Assembly: GCA_018340375.1 (NCBI GenBank) | Contig: JAFFJZ010000043.1 | Location: 806,001 to 870,000, forward strand | Direction: 5' to 3' | From: Gonatopus flavifemur | Lineage: Eukaryota; Arthropoda; Insecta; Hymenoptera; Dryinidae | Length of the DNA stretch: 64,000 nt | Shown here: positions 1 to 11,467 of the stretch, one piece after another | Layout: each line of letters opens with the position of its first letter | How positions within the stretch are numbered: position 1 is the first letter of the stretch | Notes under the pieces: generated by a model | Databases searched by the model: none | What the model saw: only the letters and a program-made list of their open reading frames with translations | Told to the model about the DNA's origin: nothing | Translations under genes and position numbers: made by a program

Positions 1-63
1 ATAACTGCATTTGTATCATTCAACACGTATAAGTTCACATAAAATACTGAATATTTCCCCGAG

Positions 64-159
64 TAACACAAGAAGTTCTAAGAACGTACTAGAGCGTTCT
101 AAGAACGTTCCAGACCATTCTTAGAATATTCAAGCACATTCTCAGAACTTCTTGTGTTA
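64..159. mobile_element. 96-bp hairpin MITE (family A)
   Basis: The two ends are inverted copies of TAACACAAGAAGTTCTAAGA and the whole element can fold into one hairpin. It carries no coding potential. A second copy, split by another insertion, lies at 1006-1976. It sits downstream of the last recognised exon of the DUF4806-like gene. The superfamily is not assigned. Confidence 0.7.
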
Positions 160-1005
160 TTTGGGTCGAAACTTCAAAATATGGGGATACGGCCTTTTGG
201 CTTAGGACGGCAGTATACACTGAAACAACACCAGATTTACCAGAACCCCATAAGAGTTTGGATACGGCAAATCTCGCCACGCAACTGAGTCAACTGATTA
301 CACGGGTCTGCAAAAATTCTATGCGGGAACCAGAATATATTATAATTTTGGATCCATTTCAATGGCATTTCCTGACCCTTCAGGACCACCACGCGTAAGT
401 GCTGTGTGAAACAGTCGAAACTTTCTATATCAAACTGCTGGGAACCGGAAACTCTCTGTATCGAAATTTCTCCTCATTCTTATCAAGGGAAATGAGGGAG
501 GAGGAACAGAGAGAAGTTGCATATGAAGAGGGTACATATAGAGAGGTTCGACTGTGATTCTTATTAGATCGCTACCCGAGTAGTATCCGAATTTTATATA
601 TGTATTATGAAGGTCTGTAGTATACCTACATATTTCCTGGTGAAAATCCAAGTTTGGAGCAACGCGAGAAACGTGGAAATGTTCCACTCCTCTGGTTCTT
701 TGCCGCTTAGTTACTGTTTCAGTTACGAGTCCATGTTACTCCATACGCTTAATTTTCACCAGGGTTCTCATGAACTGCTATAACTCTTCAACCACATTCC
801 AAATTACCATAGCAAAGCTTCTCAGAAAGACCCTTAGTATTTTTAACCAATCTTTTTTCGTTCGTGAAATACTTATTATTCCCGTTCCACAACATTTCTT
901 GCAATTCATTCCCATTTTGTCGTTATATTTTTTTCGTTTCAACCATTTCCATTGTGTTTTCTCGTGAAAAAGGTCTATTTACAAAAATTCCACATTAAAC
1001 CCTAG
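160..1005. other. no recognisable gene
   Basis: I see no convincing gene here. On the minus strand at about 160-320 there is a splice-acceptor-like TTTTTGCAG followed by a short reading frame with a GSGKSG-like stretch. This is where a last DUF4806 exon might be expected, but the frame following exon 5 hits a stop after five codons, so I do not call it. The rest is AT-rich with scattered stops. Confidence 0.4.
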
Positions 1006-1976
1006 TAACACAAGAAGTTCTAAGAATGTAGGGGAGATTCGGCATCCTTGGGCCGGCGTATGCCTTGGGTCACTTGTATTTTTTCGGAAAGTATTATTGG
1101 AAAAATTTTGAATTGTTCACAGGAAGTGGATAAAGTGATTTCAGTGATATATATGAGAGAATTGAATTCCCCTTCTTGCAAAAAATATATCTAATGTTCG
1201 GAAGACGAAAGTAGATTTTCCGTTTCAAATTTGTCTCGAGTAAAAGTAGTCAAACTAAATTTTTATTTTTAAAAAATGAATCAGGCAATTAGAGGAAGTG
1301 CCTGAGAATACATTCCAATAAATTCAAGGATGGAATGATCGATACGAACAATTCTATTTGAATAAAATATGTCAGAGTCCGAATGGGGTGCCAAAGGGTC
1401 ACAATGTCGTCAAGTGCATTTTGATTCGATGTTTCCCATTTTGTATGGAGTTTTCATGGAAAACAAGTATTTGTATGAGGATTAACCGGAACAAGCAATC
1501 AAAATCATTGATAATAACGATTCTTCCAACAAATCACGCTCCACAACTCCAAAAATTTCGTTTCTTGCTCATTGAATTTTTCACTCGAGAGAAATTAACG
1601 CCAAACTAATTTGGAGTTCATAAACAACAACTCTGATCATTCTTGGACCAGTCACAACAATATTGTGTAGAAGAATGGTTCATTTCCGTTTTTTTGTATG
1701 ATGCTGAAACTGGTGAGCTTAGGCATCCGCAAAAGAGTGTGCCTTGGGCCAAAAACAACTTATTCTCAAGTTGAATTTATACACATAAATTTTTCGGAAA
1801 AAATTTAATAATAAAACCGAAGAGTGATATTTTGGTACTTCTTCATATATTTTTCGATTCTCCATTTTTTACTGGGCAAAGAAAAATGAGAAATGAAAAA
1901 TGGCCCAAGGTTGCCGACTCTCCCCTACTGGACCATTTTTACAATGTTCAAGCACATTCTTAGAACTTCTTGTATT
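1006..1976. mobile_element. Family A MITE split by a nested element
   Basis: The ends are the same TAACACAAGAAGTTCTAAGA inverted repeat as the intact copy at 64-159. The middle is interrupted at a TA dinucleotide by the 895-bp element at 1031-1925. Removing that element leaves a sequence collinear with the intact copy, so the nesting order is clear. Confidence 0.7.
1031..1925. mobile_element. Nested non-autonomous TIR element, TA target site
   Basis: The left end reads GGGGAGATTCGGCATCCTTG and the right end is its imperfect inverse, ending GACTCTCCCC. Both sides are bounded by TA, which fits a Tc1/mariner-type 2-bp duplication. A subterminal phrase resembling GCCTTGGGCC is repeated near both ends. 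The interior (about 850 bp) has no credible ORF. Confidence 0.7.
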
Positions 1977-2002
1977 ACTTGGGAATATTGATTGATACTT
2001 AC

Positions 2003-2235
2003 GATCTCTTCACGTAATTTTTTCCTTTGTGTTGAATCTTTTTCCAGTGCTTTCACACGATCTGCGGTTTTCAATGGGAAATATTTTTTCAATGATTCGT
2101 AGTCGATATCTCTTTCATACGAGATATGTGGAACAGATAAACTTTGCAGTCTCTGAACCACATATTCCAGCAATTCGGTATTATGATCAATTTTATCTGT
2201 CACAATGGCAAAATTTGCAGCGATGGCTGATTGCA
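2003..2235 (-). CDS. DUF4806-like gene, exon 5 (DUF4806 start)
   Basis: The exon is bounded by TTTACAG on its 5' side and GTAAGT on its 3' side. It reads QSAIAANFAIVTDKIDHNTE, then a leucine-rich stretch, then FPLKT and a charged helix, as at the beginning of a DUF4806 domain. It enters in phase 1 from exon 4 (AAT G joined to TG) and leaves in phase 0. The remainder of the domain should lie further down the minus strand but was not found, possibly because family A MITEs occupy the area. Confidence 0.6.
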
Positions 2236-2916
2236 CTGTAAATCAAATAATCAATCAATTCATGGCATGGAGGAGGTTCTCACGTGGTGTGAAATTATGT
2301 TTGGTAATAACGTCCAATTTCCAATAAACACACACACCAAGGTAGATGTATCAAAGTCTAATCCTGTTCCAGTAGCTGACCCTTAATATATAATTACAAT
2401 TTAATCAGCCAAATATTGAATATTTGTCAAAATTGTATGCATCAAAACTTGCGGAACGTATGAGAAAATGGAATTTAGATGAATATTTCCAATATGATAC
2501 ATTTTTGATTCATTATTTTGAATTTATACACAAGGGGGCAGCTACTGAAACAGGGTCAGGTTTTGGTACGTCTACCTTAGGGTGATTCAGGAAAAAAAAT
2601 TTTTAATTCTTTTCTCAGTCCCATGCTAACAAGTTTCGTTTAAATGCCAAACTAGGGCTTGTAAAATATAAGTCCTTGAGGGGATTCATTGGAGGCGGAG
2701 TTACTAGATCTCTCCCCCCAGTTTTCTCAACGATTGATGAATATAATCGATTTTAATGAGCTGGTGCATCTTCTTAGGATATCAAAGAAAGTGCAGCTAC
2801 TTTTTATTTTTCATTTTATTTGTTCGTTTCTGAGAAAACTGGAGGGGGGCGATTCTGGAATCTAGTAACTTTTTGGAAAGGTAGTGAATGTCCTTAATAT
2901 TCACATCAAGTACTTC
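2236..2916. repeat. Intron sequence with a hairpin near 2699-2869
   Basis: The phrase GTTACTAGATCTCTCCCCCC near 2698 is inverted at 2825-2869 (ending ATCTAGTAAC), giving arms of about 45 bp around an AT-rich loop. This is a probable small MITE. No coding sequence is seen in the rest of this intron segment. Confidence 0.45.
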
Positions 2917-3891
2917 CGCATCGCACTTTTCGATTTTCCATAGGGATAACATGGGAGAAAATTTCCTCTTTTTTTTAGGTTGCCGAAGTTTGAGTCGTTT
3001 ATTGAAATGAATTGATGATCGAATAACAAAACACTCCGCTGTTCAATACCCGAATGCTCGCAGTAGATGTGTTAAACGATATTTTCAGGTTTAAGAAGTT
3101 GATCTAAAAAGATAAACACCGATAATTAATTATATTTTGTGAGTTTGAATTTCCGTTTCGTTTCTATAAACGATTGAAACTTCATGGACATCTTTTCTTT
3201 TGATTCTCATAAGTAACGAACATGTCGTACTGTGAAGTTCTTCAGATATTTTTGTAGGGCATTGAATGTTCTACAAAAAAGGTTTTTCGATAGGTCAACT
3301 CGGTTGAAAAAAAAACCTGGTATATTTCCTAATTCAATGGACTCCAAACGAACTGAAACTCCATTTCTAAGCACTAAAAGTTTGAAACAAATATCGCTTT
3401 TTACCCTTGAATATCGCTGAAATTTTATGGTAGAAATATGTTTGAATGATTTGAGCTTAAAAGTAGCAGGAAATTCCATGAATGGCCTGGAGAGTTATCC
3501 GCCTTTTCTTAATTTTTTATAATCCAGACCAGAAAACAAATGGTTCCATTCAAAATACATATTTATTTTCCTCAATACCCGCACGGGAAATGCGACTTCA
3601 GGTACCTCTTAGGAGAGGTCTGAGATAATCGATTCCGCGACAGAAGACGTGAGCGTGAGAAAAATCGTCACTTCTTTCACTGGTGTGCAAATTTTTTGCA
3701 CATGTCCCCAAAATCACATTTCCCTTTGCGGTATTTGAAGAAAAAAATGTGCAACTCGTGGGAGACGAAAATTTCCAACTCATGTGGTTACCGCGTTCCC
3801 TATGCTCGCGTGGTAAGTTCCAAACTCGTCGGAAATTTCCGCTTCTTCCCACTTGATGCACAATCCACTATTACTTTTAATCATGAATTTA

Positions 3892-4562
3892 TTGAATCTA
3901 AAAATAATTTTTACATGGTTATGTCAAATTGATCCTGCTTAAGGGATGTCTTACTGCAGTTGGGATACGATGACATAGCGTTCACTCTCACCCGACTGGG
4001 AATCCAATCAGGTGCACCTGACGTTTGATCATGATCCCACCAGGTCCTGATCGAACGCCGGGATAACCCGATCAAATGTGACTGAATTCCCGGTCGGGTA
4101 GCGCTATTCAATTGTCGATTCTAAAATGACAACGTCAAAATGCTCGTATTAGAAATATACTTCATAAACACTGTTTAGAATTTCAGAATCGATCCATACG
4201 AATATTACGAATCAAAAAGTAGATGGCGCTGAAAGCACTGTCGGACTGGCTAGTATAAGGGCTCTCGGCTCAGAATCATGTTGGGTCTCCTGTACAGGGC
4301 ATACGCCCAGAAATCAAGATTCCATGATGAAATTTCCGGACCCTCGAAACGATCATAAAGCTTCCCCCTGAAAAAAAAGGAAAGCGAAAACTGAGCGGGT
4401 ACCCAAAGACTACAGGGCCCCCGGCGATCCCCGGGTAGCCGGGCGGGCCATTCCGATACTGGCTGAGAGTGAACGCCATGTCGTTATATCTCAAGTGCAG
4501 TAAGACAGCCTTCCAGCAGGATCAATTCGACATAAGCATGTAAAAATTATTTTTAGATTCAA
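3892..4562. mobile_element. Nested palindromic element with about 100-bp arms
   Basis: Bases 3892-3990 and 4458-4562 are inverted copies. Each has TTGAATCTAAAAATAATTTT at the outside, then a TTGATCCTGCT phrase and CGTTCACTCTCA. The loop (about 470 bp) is relatively GC-rich in its right half and shows no convincing coding frame. Confidence 0.55.
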
Positions 4563-5426
4563 GGGGGTAAACCACATTAAAAGGCTCATTTCCACTGATT
4601 TTGTATGATTTTTTTGGTGGGAAGGATTAATTGGAATTCAATCAAATTTGGACATCATTTTATTCGTGTTTTGAACAAGGTTCGTGAATTTTTCCAAATG
4701 ATTTTGGTGAAAAATGATGGAGTTATACCTTGTTGTCCGGCAAAGATGGTAAAGGATTTTCTCCGACTGCGGGACATGTAGCGGTTCTGATTTTCATCTG
4801 AAATCTAGAGGGTTCTTATTTTACTTCAATGACATATTTCCTAAGAATATGAACCTCAATTCAGGTGGAAATAATGGGAATTAGGAATTTGGCAGGTGTT
4901 GGAAAAATTTTTTTCGATTTTCACCACTTTTTTTCTCTAATTATGTAAAAAAAACACCCTTAAAATTATGATATCATTCCAAAAGTTGGTTCATATTTTT
5001 TGTGATTCCATCGAGAATGAGGTTCCAAACATCATGATCGGTTCATTATTTTTGGAGTGAGAACTCCCGCAAATATGGAAAAAGTCATTTTGAGAAAAAC
5101 ACGTTGGAAAAAAAATTCTCGGAAATTAGAAATTTTTTTTCATGTGTTGATAAGAATGATCGCGCGGAGGTGCAACTATCATCAATGGCTCTGTGGGAAA
5201 ATAACCTATAAGATTGAATGGTTCTTTTTCACCAAAAGCTCGCGAGGGATTAGTCTACTATTTCTCCCTGTGTGTTGGAATCAAAGTGTGCTCGGTTCTA
5301 TGCTCATGACATTCAAACGAATAGGAATTTCGTTTTGAAATTTTGACAGCACATTCTTGGATCGTTGAGCTAACGATTCAGGCAATAAGAAAATTTTTCG
5401 AACCTCCTAATGTGGTTTGCCCCTTT
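4561..5426. mobile_element. Non-autonomous element, 19-bp TIRs
   Basis: The left end AAGGGGGTAAACCACATTA is mirrored at the right by TAATGTGGTTTGCCCCTTT (17 of 19 positions). The 830-bp interior is AT-rich. Its longest plus-strand frame (5057-5338) is lysine-rich, looks like low-complexity translation, and is not called as a gene. Confidence 0.6.
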
Positions 5427-6085
5427 AATAAATTTATAATTATGAGTAAAATAAACATTTATTTTGAATTGAACCATTTGTTTCCTGGTCTGGATCATGA
5501 AAAAATATAAAAAACGGAGAACTATTCAGGCCATTCATAGAATTTCCTGCTACTTTTGAAATCAAATCATCCAAAAATATTGCTATCATAAAATGTCAGC
5601 GATATTCGAGGGTATAAAGCGGTATTTCTGTTTTTCCAAACTTCCAGTGCTTGAAAATAGTGTTTCAGTTCGTTTTGAGTCCATTAAATTCAAAACTATA
5701 CAAGTTTGTTTTCAGAAGACCGCTCAATTGATGGTGAATCTGACATTTACCATGACATCTCCACCTGTGCTGAATCCGGGATTCATGAGTCCATTTCTAA
5801 AAGAAGTGGCAAGCAAATACGTTCTCACTTTTGGGCCTTCTTTACAATTGGCCGGATTCATAAATCCAGGATTTAGAAAACCACAATGAAAAGGTAGACC
5901 ATGAATAACTTTCGACCGAGTTGACCTATCGAAAAATGATCAAGGACTCTTTTTTGTAGAGCATTCAGTTCTCTACAAAAATATCCCAAGAACTTTACAG
6001 TACATGTTGTTTGTTACTTGAAAAAATCAAGGGAAAAGGAGGAAATTCTCGCATGTTATTCTTATGGAAAATTGAAAAGTGCGAT

Positions 6086-7383
6086 GAATAAACGAAATCG
6101 ATGGACAGGACGTAGAAACGATGGAGAAACAATCCGCGCGTAAAAAAAGCTTAGCGTTAGTCTTGCAAGAACAGTTTCCCAATACTATTGAAAACGTATA
6201 AAAGCATAGGGCAAAGATACAGGGGGAAACTTGGACAAAGTATGAAAATTGAGATTCCTCCATACTTGTTCCATACTTTCACCAGATTGACCGGATTTCA
6301 CAGTAATCTCGCAGAAATATGGGAGAGTCCCAAATCCCACTACTAGATTTTGAACTACAGAAATTATTCATTTCTGGTTCTTTGGTCCGAAACAATCCTG
6401 GACTGAGTTATCGTTTCTCCCACACCATCATAAAGTCTTACAGTGTTCCGGTCAATCTCCTGTCAAGCTGCCATTTTCCCACAAAAACTTGAACAACAAA
6501 AATTATTGTATACTTGAATAGTAGCATAAGGGTAACTTTTCATGAATAGCATGCTGCAAGCATGAGAGCAGGAAAGATGGAGAACAAGAGCAATAAGAAT
6601 AACCTGTCATTTTTCCTTTTCTGTCTCATGCTTGCTGCTGCTGCAAGCTGCCCGTGTACAGGCACCAGTTCAAGGAGAGTTCATGCAGGGTTAAATTGTT
6701 GTCCAACGAATTTGACATGAGTTCTGAAGAATTCTTCATGACCTTCTGGGTTAAAATTCCATGCATTGTCCAAAAATGTTTATAAATACAATTTTCAATT
6801 CTTGGTGATTGAATTGAGAATTCATTTGCTCGAAATTGAATTAGAATTGTTCGCCACATCATACCAGACATCAATATATACACAGCCATATGTACAAGTT
6901 ATCTAACAACATACGTAAAAATTGTATAGCGCTCCTTATCCCACGTGACAATTATCGTTTGAACGGAAACCATTGAATCTCATTTACCATGTGAATTTCC
7001 AATTCATTAACCATCCCTAAAATGAATTTTCATTCGGATGATTGTTATAAGTTGTTCTTGTTATTATGTACAATTGATGAATTGTTTTTTTCGTATTGAA
7101 AAAGAACTTTTGTGGAAATGTGATGAACATGAGTATTTTTATTATAAAAAAAATATCTCCATAATAGTTATAAGACTGTATAGTTGATGGAAATCTCTTC
7201 AAATGTTTTCAGTGTGCGAAAAAGTGTTACTATCATAAGAGTAGAGAATGTGTTGGAATCAATGCCTTTGTTGAAAATTTCCTTTCATTGGGGGAAATCA
7301 TTGCTGCCTTGTCATAATAAAAATTGAGAAAAATTTTCAGCCACAGATACGTCACTTGGAAAGTTATGTATAAGTACTTTCAA
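6086..7383. other. Intronic or intergenic AT-rich sequence
   Basis: About 1.3 kb with only short open frames and no splice-bounded coding stretch that I trust. A CTGCTGCTGCAAGC run near 6634 and CATGAATAGCATGCTGCAAG near 6541 are partly inverted relative to each other. I see no clear element. Confidence 0.5.
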
Positions 7384-7566
7384 CAGAGGCGGATTGAGAT
7401 TTTTGGCGCTGTAGGCTGCAATAGAGTGCCGTCCTTGTAAGGAAATCAAAAATACACGTTACAAAAAAAAGTAGGGTGATGAAATATTTTTTTCAAATTT
7501 TGCCGCCCCTCAAAAGCTGCCGCTCTAAGCTGTAGCCTACTCAGCCTATACCTTAATCCGCCTCTG
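7384..7566. mobile_element. 183-bp hAT-type MITE
   Basis: The ends are CAGAGGCGGATTGAG and its near-inverse CTTAATCCGCCTCTG. The flanking octamers ACTTTCAA (7376-7383) and ATTTTCAA (7567-7574) differ at one position, consistent with an 8-bp target duplication. The CAGAGG terminus plus an 8-bp duplication is typical of hAT derivatives. Confidence 0.8.
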
Positions 7567-7790
7567 ATTTTCAATATTTCTTGGAAATTCAATATTCCAT
7601 GGAAAACTAGGTTCACAATGATCCAACAAGTGCTGATGCAAAATCACCATGTTCAAAATATTTTACAAAATCTCAATTATAAATGGAAAACTGAAAAGGT
7701 TTGAATAGAATTCAATGGTGTGTAATTAGAAGTTCAATCAATTTCAATGGGATATTATAAAATATTCATTACGACACGGCATCTTTGTAT

Positions 7791-8499
7791 GAGTCATTCC
7801 ACGTGATTTTTACACTCAAATTGCACAATTGCTTCCTCGTTAGAGGGAAGCTTTGTGATCGTTTCGGGGAACCAACAATTTTTTTGTCTCCAAACCGAAA
7901 ATCTCCGAGGCCGATTAAAGTGTGAGCCTTGCCCTTTTAAATGCCGTTGGGTTCATTCAAATATCTTTCTTATTCGCTGAGATATGGTATTTCGAAATTT
8001 CCATGTTTGTGAATTCCTGTAAACCGAACATCTATCAAGAATACGTGTATATTACTATATTGAATTTTTCATCGGAGGAAACTCAAGATGATTGAAGAAC
8101 AGATGGTCTTCTTCTCACATAAAAAACCTACTCGTTCAGAATCCAAGTTCGGATTTCCAAATTTTCTTTAGAACCTCGGGATACCCTGATTTTGTTGCGC
8201 AGTGTTCTTAATGAACGCTGATGATATTGATCATGAAACTCACAGAATTGAAAACTACGAGAAAAATGCTAACTTTGACGTCTGTGGAAGTTTTTGATAC
8301 ATTTGAAAAATTTGAAGTAACAAGCGCTCGAAAATTAAGACATTTCAATAACGTCAAATTTTCAAAGAATCATATTTTCGAAGAAACGCCATAAAGAACA
8401 AAATCCAAAAACAAGTGTCGAATATTTTTCGACCAAAAATATGAAAAAATATTTCATTGAATTCTGAAATTGTGTCGTAAAAATCTCGTGGAATGACTC
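7791..8499. mobile_element. About 709-bp TIR element in the DUF4806 gene intron
   Basis: The left end GAGTCATTCCACGTGATTTT is inverted at the right end, giving TIRs of about 40 bp with a few mismatches. GTAT occurs immediately outside both ends. Bases 7833-7880 share the phrase GAAGCTTxGTGATCGTTTCGG with 45745-45800, so an internal module is dispersed elsewhere. No ORF suggests autonomy. Confidence 0.6.
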
Positions 8500-8536
8500 G
8501 TATACAATGAAACAATTCAAACTTAGTTATTCTCAC

Positions 8537-8788
8537 CATTGAAGTCAGATGCTTCATCAGGCTGGAAACTTGACTCAGAGGATACTGATACGTCCAATGA
8601 TTTCTCAGCAGAATTCGATATTGATGATCGTTCCTCTGAGTGGGAAGAGAATACTATATCGTGTGCTGCATTATCAGACTGTCTTGATGCGGGGAAAGGT
8701 TTTCCCGTTATTTTTTCATTCTCTTCATTCGAAAATGGCGAGGGCCGCAAACTTAGTGAATCTTCTCGATCATCATGCGTCAATTGAT
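8537..8788 (-). CDS. DUF4806-like gene, exon 4 (serine/acidic linker)
   Basis: The acceptor is TTTAATTTAG and the donor is ATG followed by GTGAGA. The frame reads QLTHDDREDSLSLRPSPF and continues as a serine- and glutamate-rich, probably disordered linker for 84 codons without a stop. Its entry phase matches exon 3 (GAC G joined to AT) and its exit phase matches exon 5. This region joins the N- and C-terminal modules in DUF4806-type proteins and is normally variable. Confidence 0.55.
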
Positions 8789-8856
8789 CTAAATTAAAAA
8801 CTTTTATCAGTATACATAGATTGATTCTTCCAAGTTGGGTGATAGATGACACTTAC

Positions 8857-8982
8857 CGTCAAAATCATTCAGCACTGACGATGAGTTTGATACGAGACCA
8901 TGATTGGCAGTTGAAGTTCGAACTTTCTCCTTATTTCGGTTTTGGATGGTTTTAGATTTGCTTGAACGAACATTTCCGCCAT
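8857..8982 (-). CDS. DUF4806-like gene, exon 3
   Basis: The exon has a CATCGCAG acceptor and a GACG-GTAAGT donor, and gives 42 open codons. It reads GNVRSSKSKTIQNRNKEK, then a serine-rich tail. The composition is basic then serine-rich, as expected for the linker. Its phase agrees with exon 2 (AAA G joined to AT) and with exon 4. Confidence 0.5.
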
Positions 8983-9779
8983 CTGCGATGGATAAAAACA
9001 TGAATCGCATGTTCATACCCAAACAGCACCGTAACCTCTCGAAAAACTTTAAAAACGTGCCATTTGTTTCGCGACCTTTCATTGCAACAACTAAGTTTTC
9101 GGAAAATTTCCAAAACGTACATTGCCAAAACATACATATGATTCATGAAGACTCCCCATTTCGTTACTAACCTACGTTAACCTACAAATGATTATTTCTC
9201 AAAGTTTGATACATGATTAATTATTAACACAATAGTAAAACCACATTGTTTTTTGAACAGTTAAATAATTCTCATTAGGAAACGTGGAGAACAATGAAAG
9301 AGTAAAGCGACAATATTAGAACGTACTTCAGGGTCGAACTATTCTCCACTAAATCTAGCACTCCGTAAGCTTATATACATGTCATTTGTTACACACACTA
9401 TGATTTGACTTCAATATAATTGATTTGTTATATATTTCAAATGAAGATATTTACAGGAATATAACAATCCGATGATTTAGAGAAACTAATTGAACATGTG
9501 TCAATAACGTTTTGTAAAAACGTGAATAGAACAAACCCGGACATTTTCATGTTATAAAAACGTACATGCGACCTTTTAGAAACATCAAAACACGTCCCCA
9601 AAAGATTTCGTGTGTAACGAAGGAAGGATTTTGTCAATGTTTACAAAACGTCCCAGTGCTGTATGAGTATGGAAACAAATTAATAACAGTCCATCATTGG
9701 AAAATAAAATTCAATAACATAACTTACATCAACCAAAAGCACATACAGATTTTCCGGAAACAATGGTTGATTGAGAGGA
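8983..9779. other. Large intron, 5' unique part
   Basis: The intron between exons 2 and 3 begins here. Several AAAACGT-containing phrases occur near 9050, 9508, 9560 and 9640 in both orientations, hinting at an old degraded inverted element. No coding sequence is seen. Confidence 0.35.
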
Positions 9780-9959
9780 TGTCGATGACGTTTTGACAAA
9801 AAGGCGTGAATGCAAAAAAAAAAATACGAAATTGAGTTTTATATACCATTCAGAAGCTTTTTTCAAAAGCTCTTCTCTGTTCTTTTTGACTGATATACAG
9901 AACTAAATTTCGTATTGTTTTTTTTGGCACTTATCCCTTTTTTTCAAAACGTCGTCGAT
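9780..9959. mobile_element. 180-bp hairpin MITE
   Basis: GTCGATGACGTTTTGACAAA at the left is inverted at the right (CAAAACGTCGTCGATG). AATACGAAATT and its inverse form a second paired block inside. The loop is centred near 9865 at an AAGCTTTTTTCAAAAGCTT stem. It lies just outside the 9-kb long-TIR unit. Confidence 0.6.
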
Positions 9960-10078
9960 GTGTTCGTATATTTGATGATTCACAATCATTTCATAAGATA
10001 GTAACGGAAAGATAAATTAAATATGAATAAAGATCAGACACCAACAATCCAAAACGAAATTCCCCAGTATATTAGGAT

Positions 10079-11060
10079 CAATTGAGGGTCCCCATGCAAT
10101 AACCACGTAGGCGCTCGAGAAGCGGCATAAGTATTGTCCAAGCCATGACGTCAAGGGTCGAAAAAAAATTCGGAATTTCGAAAATCTAGAAATACTGGAC
10201 AATAGGGCTTGAAAAATGAATATGAGTCTCCGTTGACGATTTTTTTCTAGGATCAGTAGTTTTCGAGAAAAAAAATAAAAACTATCGTAAGACTTTCCTG
10301 AAGACAAAAGTTCATAAAAGATTCATAGAAGTTGATGATAAATCACCAATTTTCTAATCCGAAGTGAAAACCCTGTTTTCCATGCTTTGCATTGAAAAAG
10401 TGTCAGGGGAAGTATGGGCTACAAAAAACTTCCAGCGATAAAGTTGTTCACTAGTATATGGACAAACTTTGTGGAAAGTTTCAGATCGATTGGACTCTTA
10501 GTTCGCGAAATACAGCGGTTCATTTATTAACGCGCGCCCGAAATTTTTCACCATTTTGCGTCATTCATCAATTAAATATCAAGATCCGTAGGAAAGATTG
10601 TGTTCGCTCAATATGTGAACCTGGGTTTATGTTTTTGGGGTCAGAAAATTCGAATATCGAACTATTTTCGCAGAATTCTGTATTCATTTCTCTTGAATGA
10701 ACAATTCAATTGTTTATAACGTTAGTATGGAAATACTATTGACCAAACAGAAACATTTCCTTGACAACAAAAGTTTCTTATCTTGCGATAATTAGATTTT
10801 GTACACAAAAATTTTTATCAAAACACTTGTATTTTCATGAGTATCATAAGTATATTTGAATAAATTCACATGGCCTGTATTACATAGAGTATCAAATTTT
10901 TTAAACAACACATTATACAACAAACAAACAATACATGTATTGTTTTTTAAACAATACATTTTATAATACATTTTCCTAATACGTTTGCAATCAACTTTGT
11001 AATGTTGTGCCTTTCACAAATCGATTTTTTTTACACCTTTTCCCCAACTGTAGCTATTAA
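10079..11060. repeat. Left terminal inverted repeat
   Basis: About 980 bp, matching 17996-19074 in inverse. The inner edge carries, on the minus strand, the last codons of a protein (ALIATVGEKV then stop at 11031-11033). The same ending (LIAKVGEKV) is encoded at the inner edge of the right TIR. The internal 80-codon frame at 10458-10700 occurs in both TIRs but has no codon-level sign of being a gene. Confidence 0.8.
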
Positions 11061-11240
11061 TGCATCAAAAAATTCTTTTCCCTTTGGAGAGAGATATTCC
11101 ATAAGATAATTTAAATCATTCTGTTTCTCTTTAGGAATGCCCACTGGTTCAGTGAGTGGTGCTCCGTCTGAATGCTGTACGGTTGATGATTGTTCTATGA
11201 AAAATGTTGTACCGTCCCGATTTTCATAATAATTATGTTG
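11031..11240 (-). pseudogene. C-terminal fragment of an unidentified protein, left copy
   Basis: The frame is open for about 70 codons and ends at 11031. It contains GAPLTEPVGIPKEKQNDLNY and YLSPKGKEFFDAL, then ALIATVGEKV and the stop, which lies inside the left TIR. A second, inverted copy sits at 11290-11480. The fragment looks like real protein sequence because the two diverged copies preserve the frame with mostly conservative differences. A TGA lies just upstream. I do not recognise the family. A likely origin is the 3' end of the transposase or another core gene of an autonomous relative. Confidence 0.5.
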
Positions 11241-11467
11241 AAACTTTCCTTGTCAAGCAAATGTTCCTCTTTGGTTAATAGTATTTCCATAATAATTATG
11301 AAAATCGGGACGGTACAACATTTTTCATAGAACAATCACTAACCGTACAGCATTTAGACGGAGCACCACTCACTGAACCAGTGGGCATTCCTAAAGAGAA
11401 ACAGAATGATTTAAATTATCTTATGAAATATCTCTCTCCGAAGGGAAAAGAATTTTTTGATGCATTA
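11063..11467. repeat. Palindrome abutting the left TIR
   Basis: Bases 11063-11230 and 11288-11467 are inverted copies (arms about 170 bp). The spacer of about 57 bp resembles part of the TIR near 10730-10775 (ACTATT, then CAAA, then a CTTGACAA-like phrase). The structure suggests an inverted duplication formed during a rearrangement of the element's end. Confidence 0.7.

Larger units (their letters stand above)
2917..6085. mobile_element. Foldback-like inverted-repeat element, about 3.2 kb
   Basis: The left arm (2917-2980 plus 3190-3583) is an inverted, diverged copy of the right arm (5443-6085). Both contain the phrase CGATAGGTCAACTCGG and a repeated FESI-like reading, and both begin near GCATCGCACTTTTC. 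The left arm has about 210 extra bases (2981-3190) and the right about 150 (5735-5890). The loop is filled by two further elements at 3892-4562 and 4561-5426. There is no transposase ORF. Confidence 0.55.

Noticed and set aside
89..330. Last exon of the DUF4806-like gene
   Set aside because: A possible acceptor and a GSGKSG-like stretch exist, but the frame after exon 5 meets a TGA after five codons and similarity is too weak.
8537..8797. Plus-strand frames opposite exon 4
   Set aside because: They are antisense shadows of a serine-rich exon that has proper splice sites on the minus strand.
10017..10700. Open frames in the left TIR that recur in the right TIR
   Set aside because: They recur only because the TIRs are identical. 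The frames have no recognisable domain and run across the TIR edges differently.
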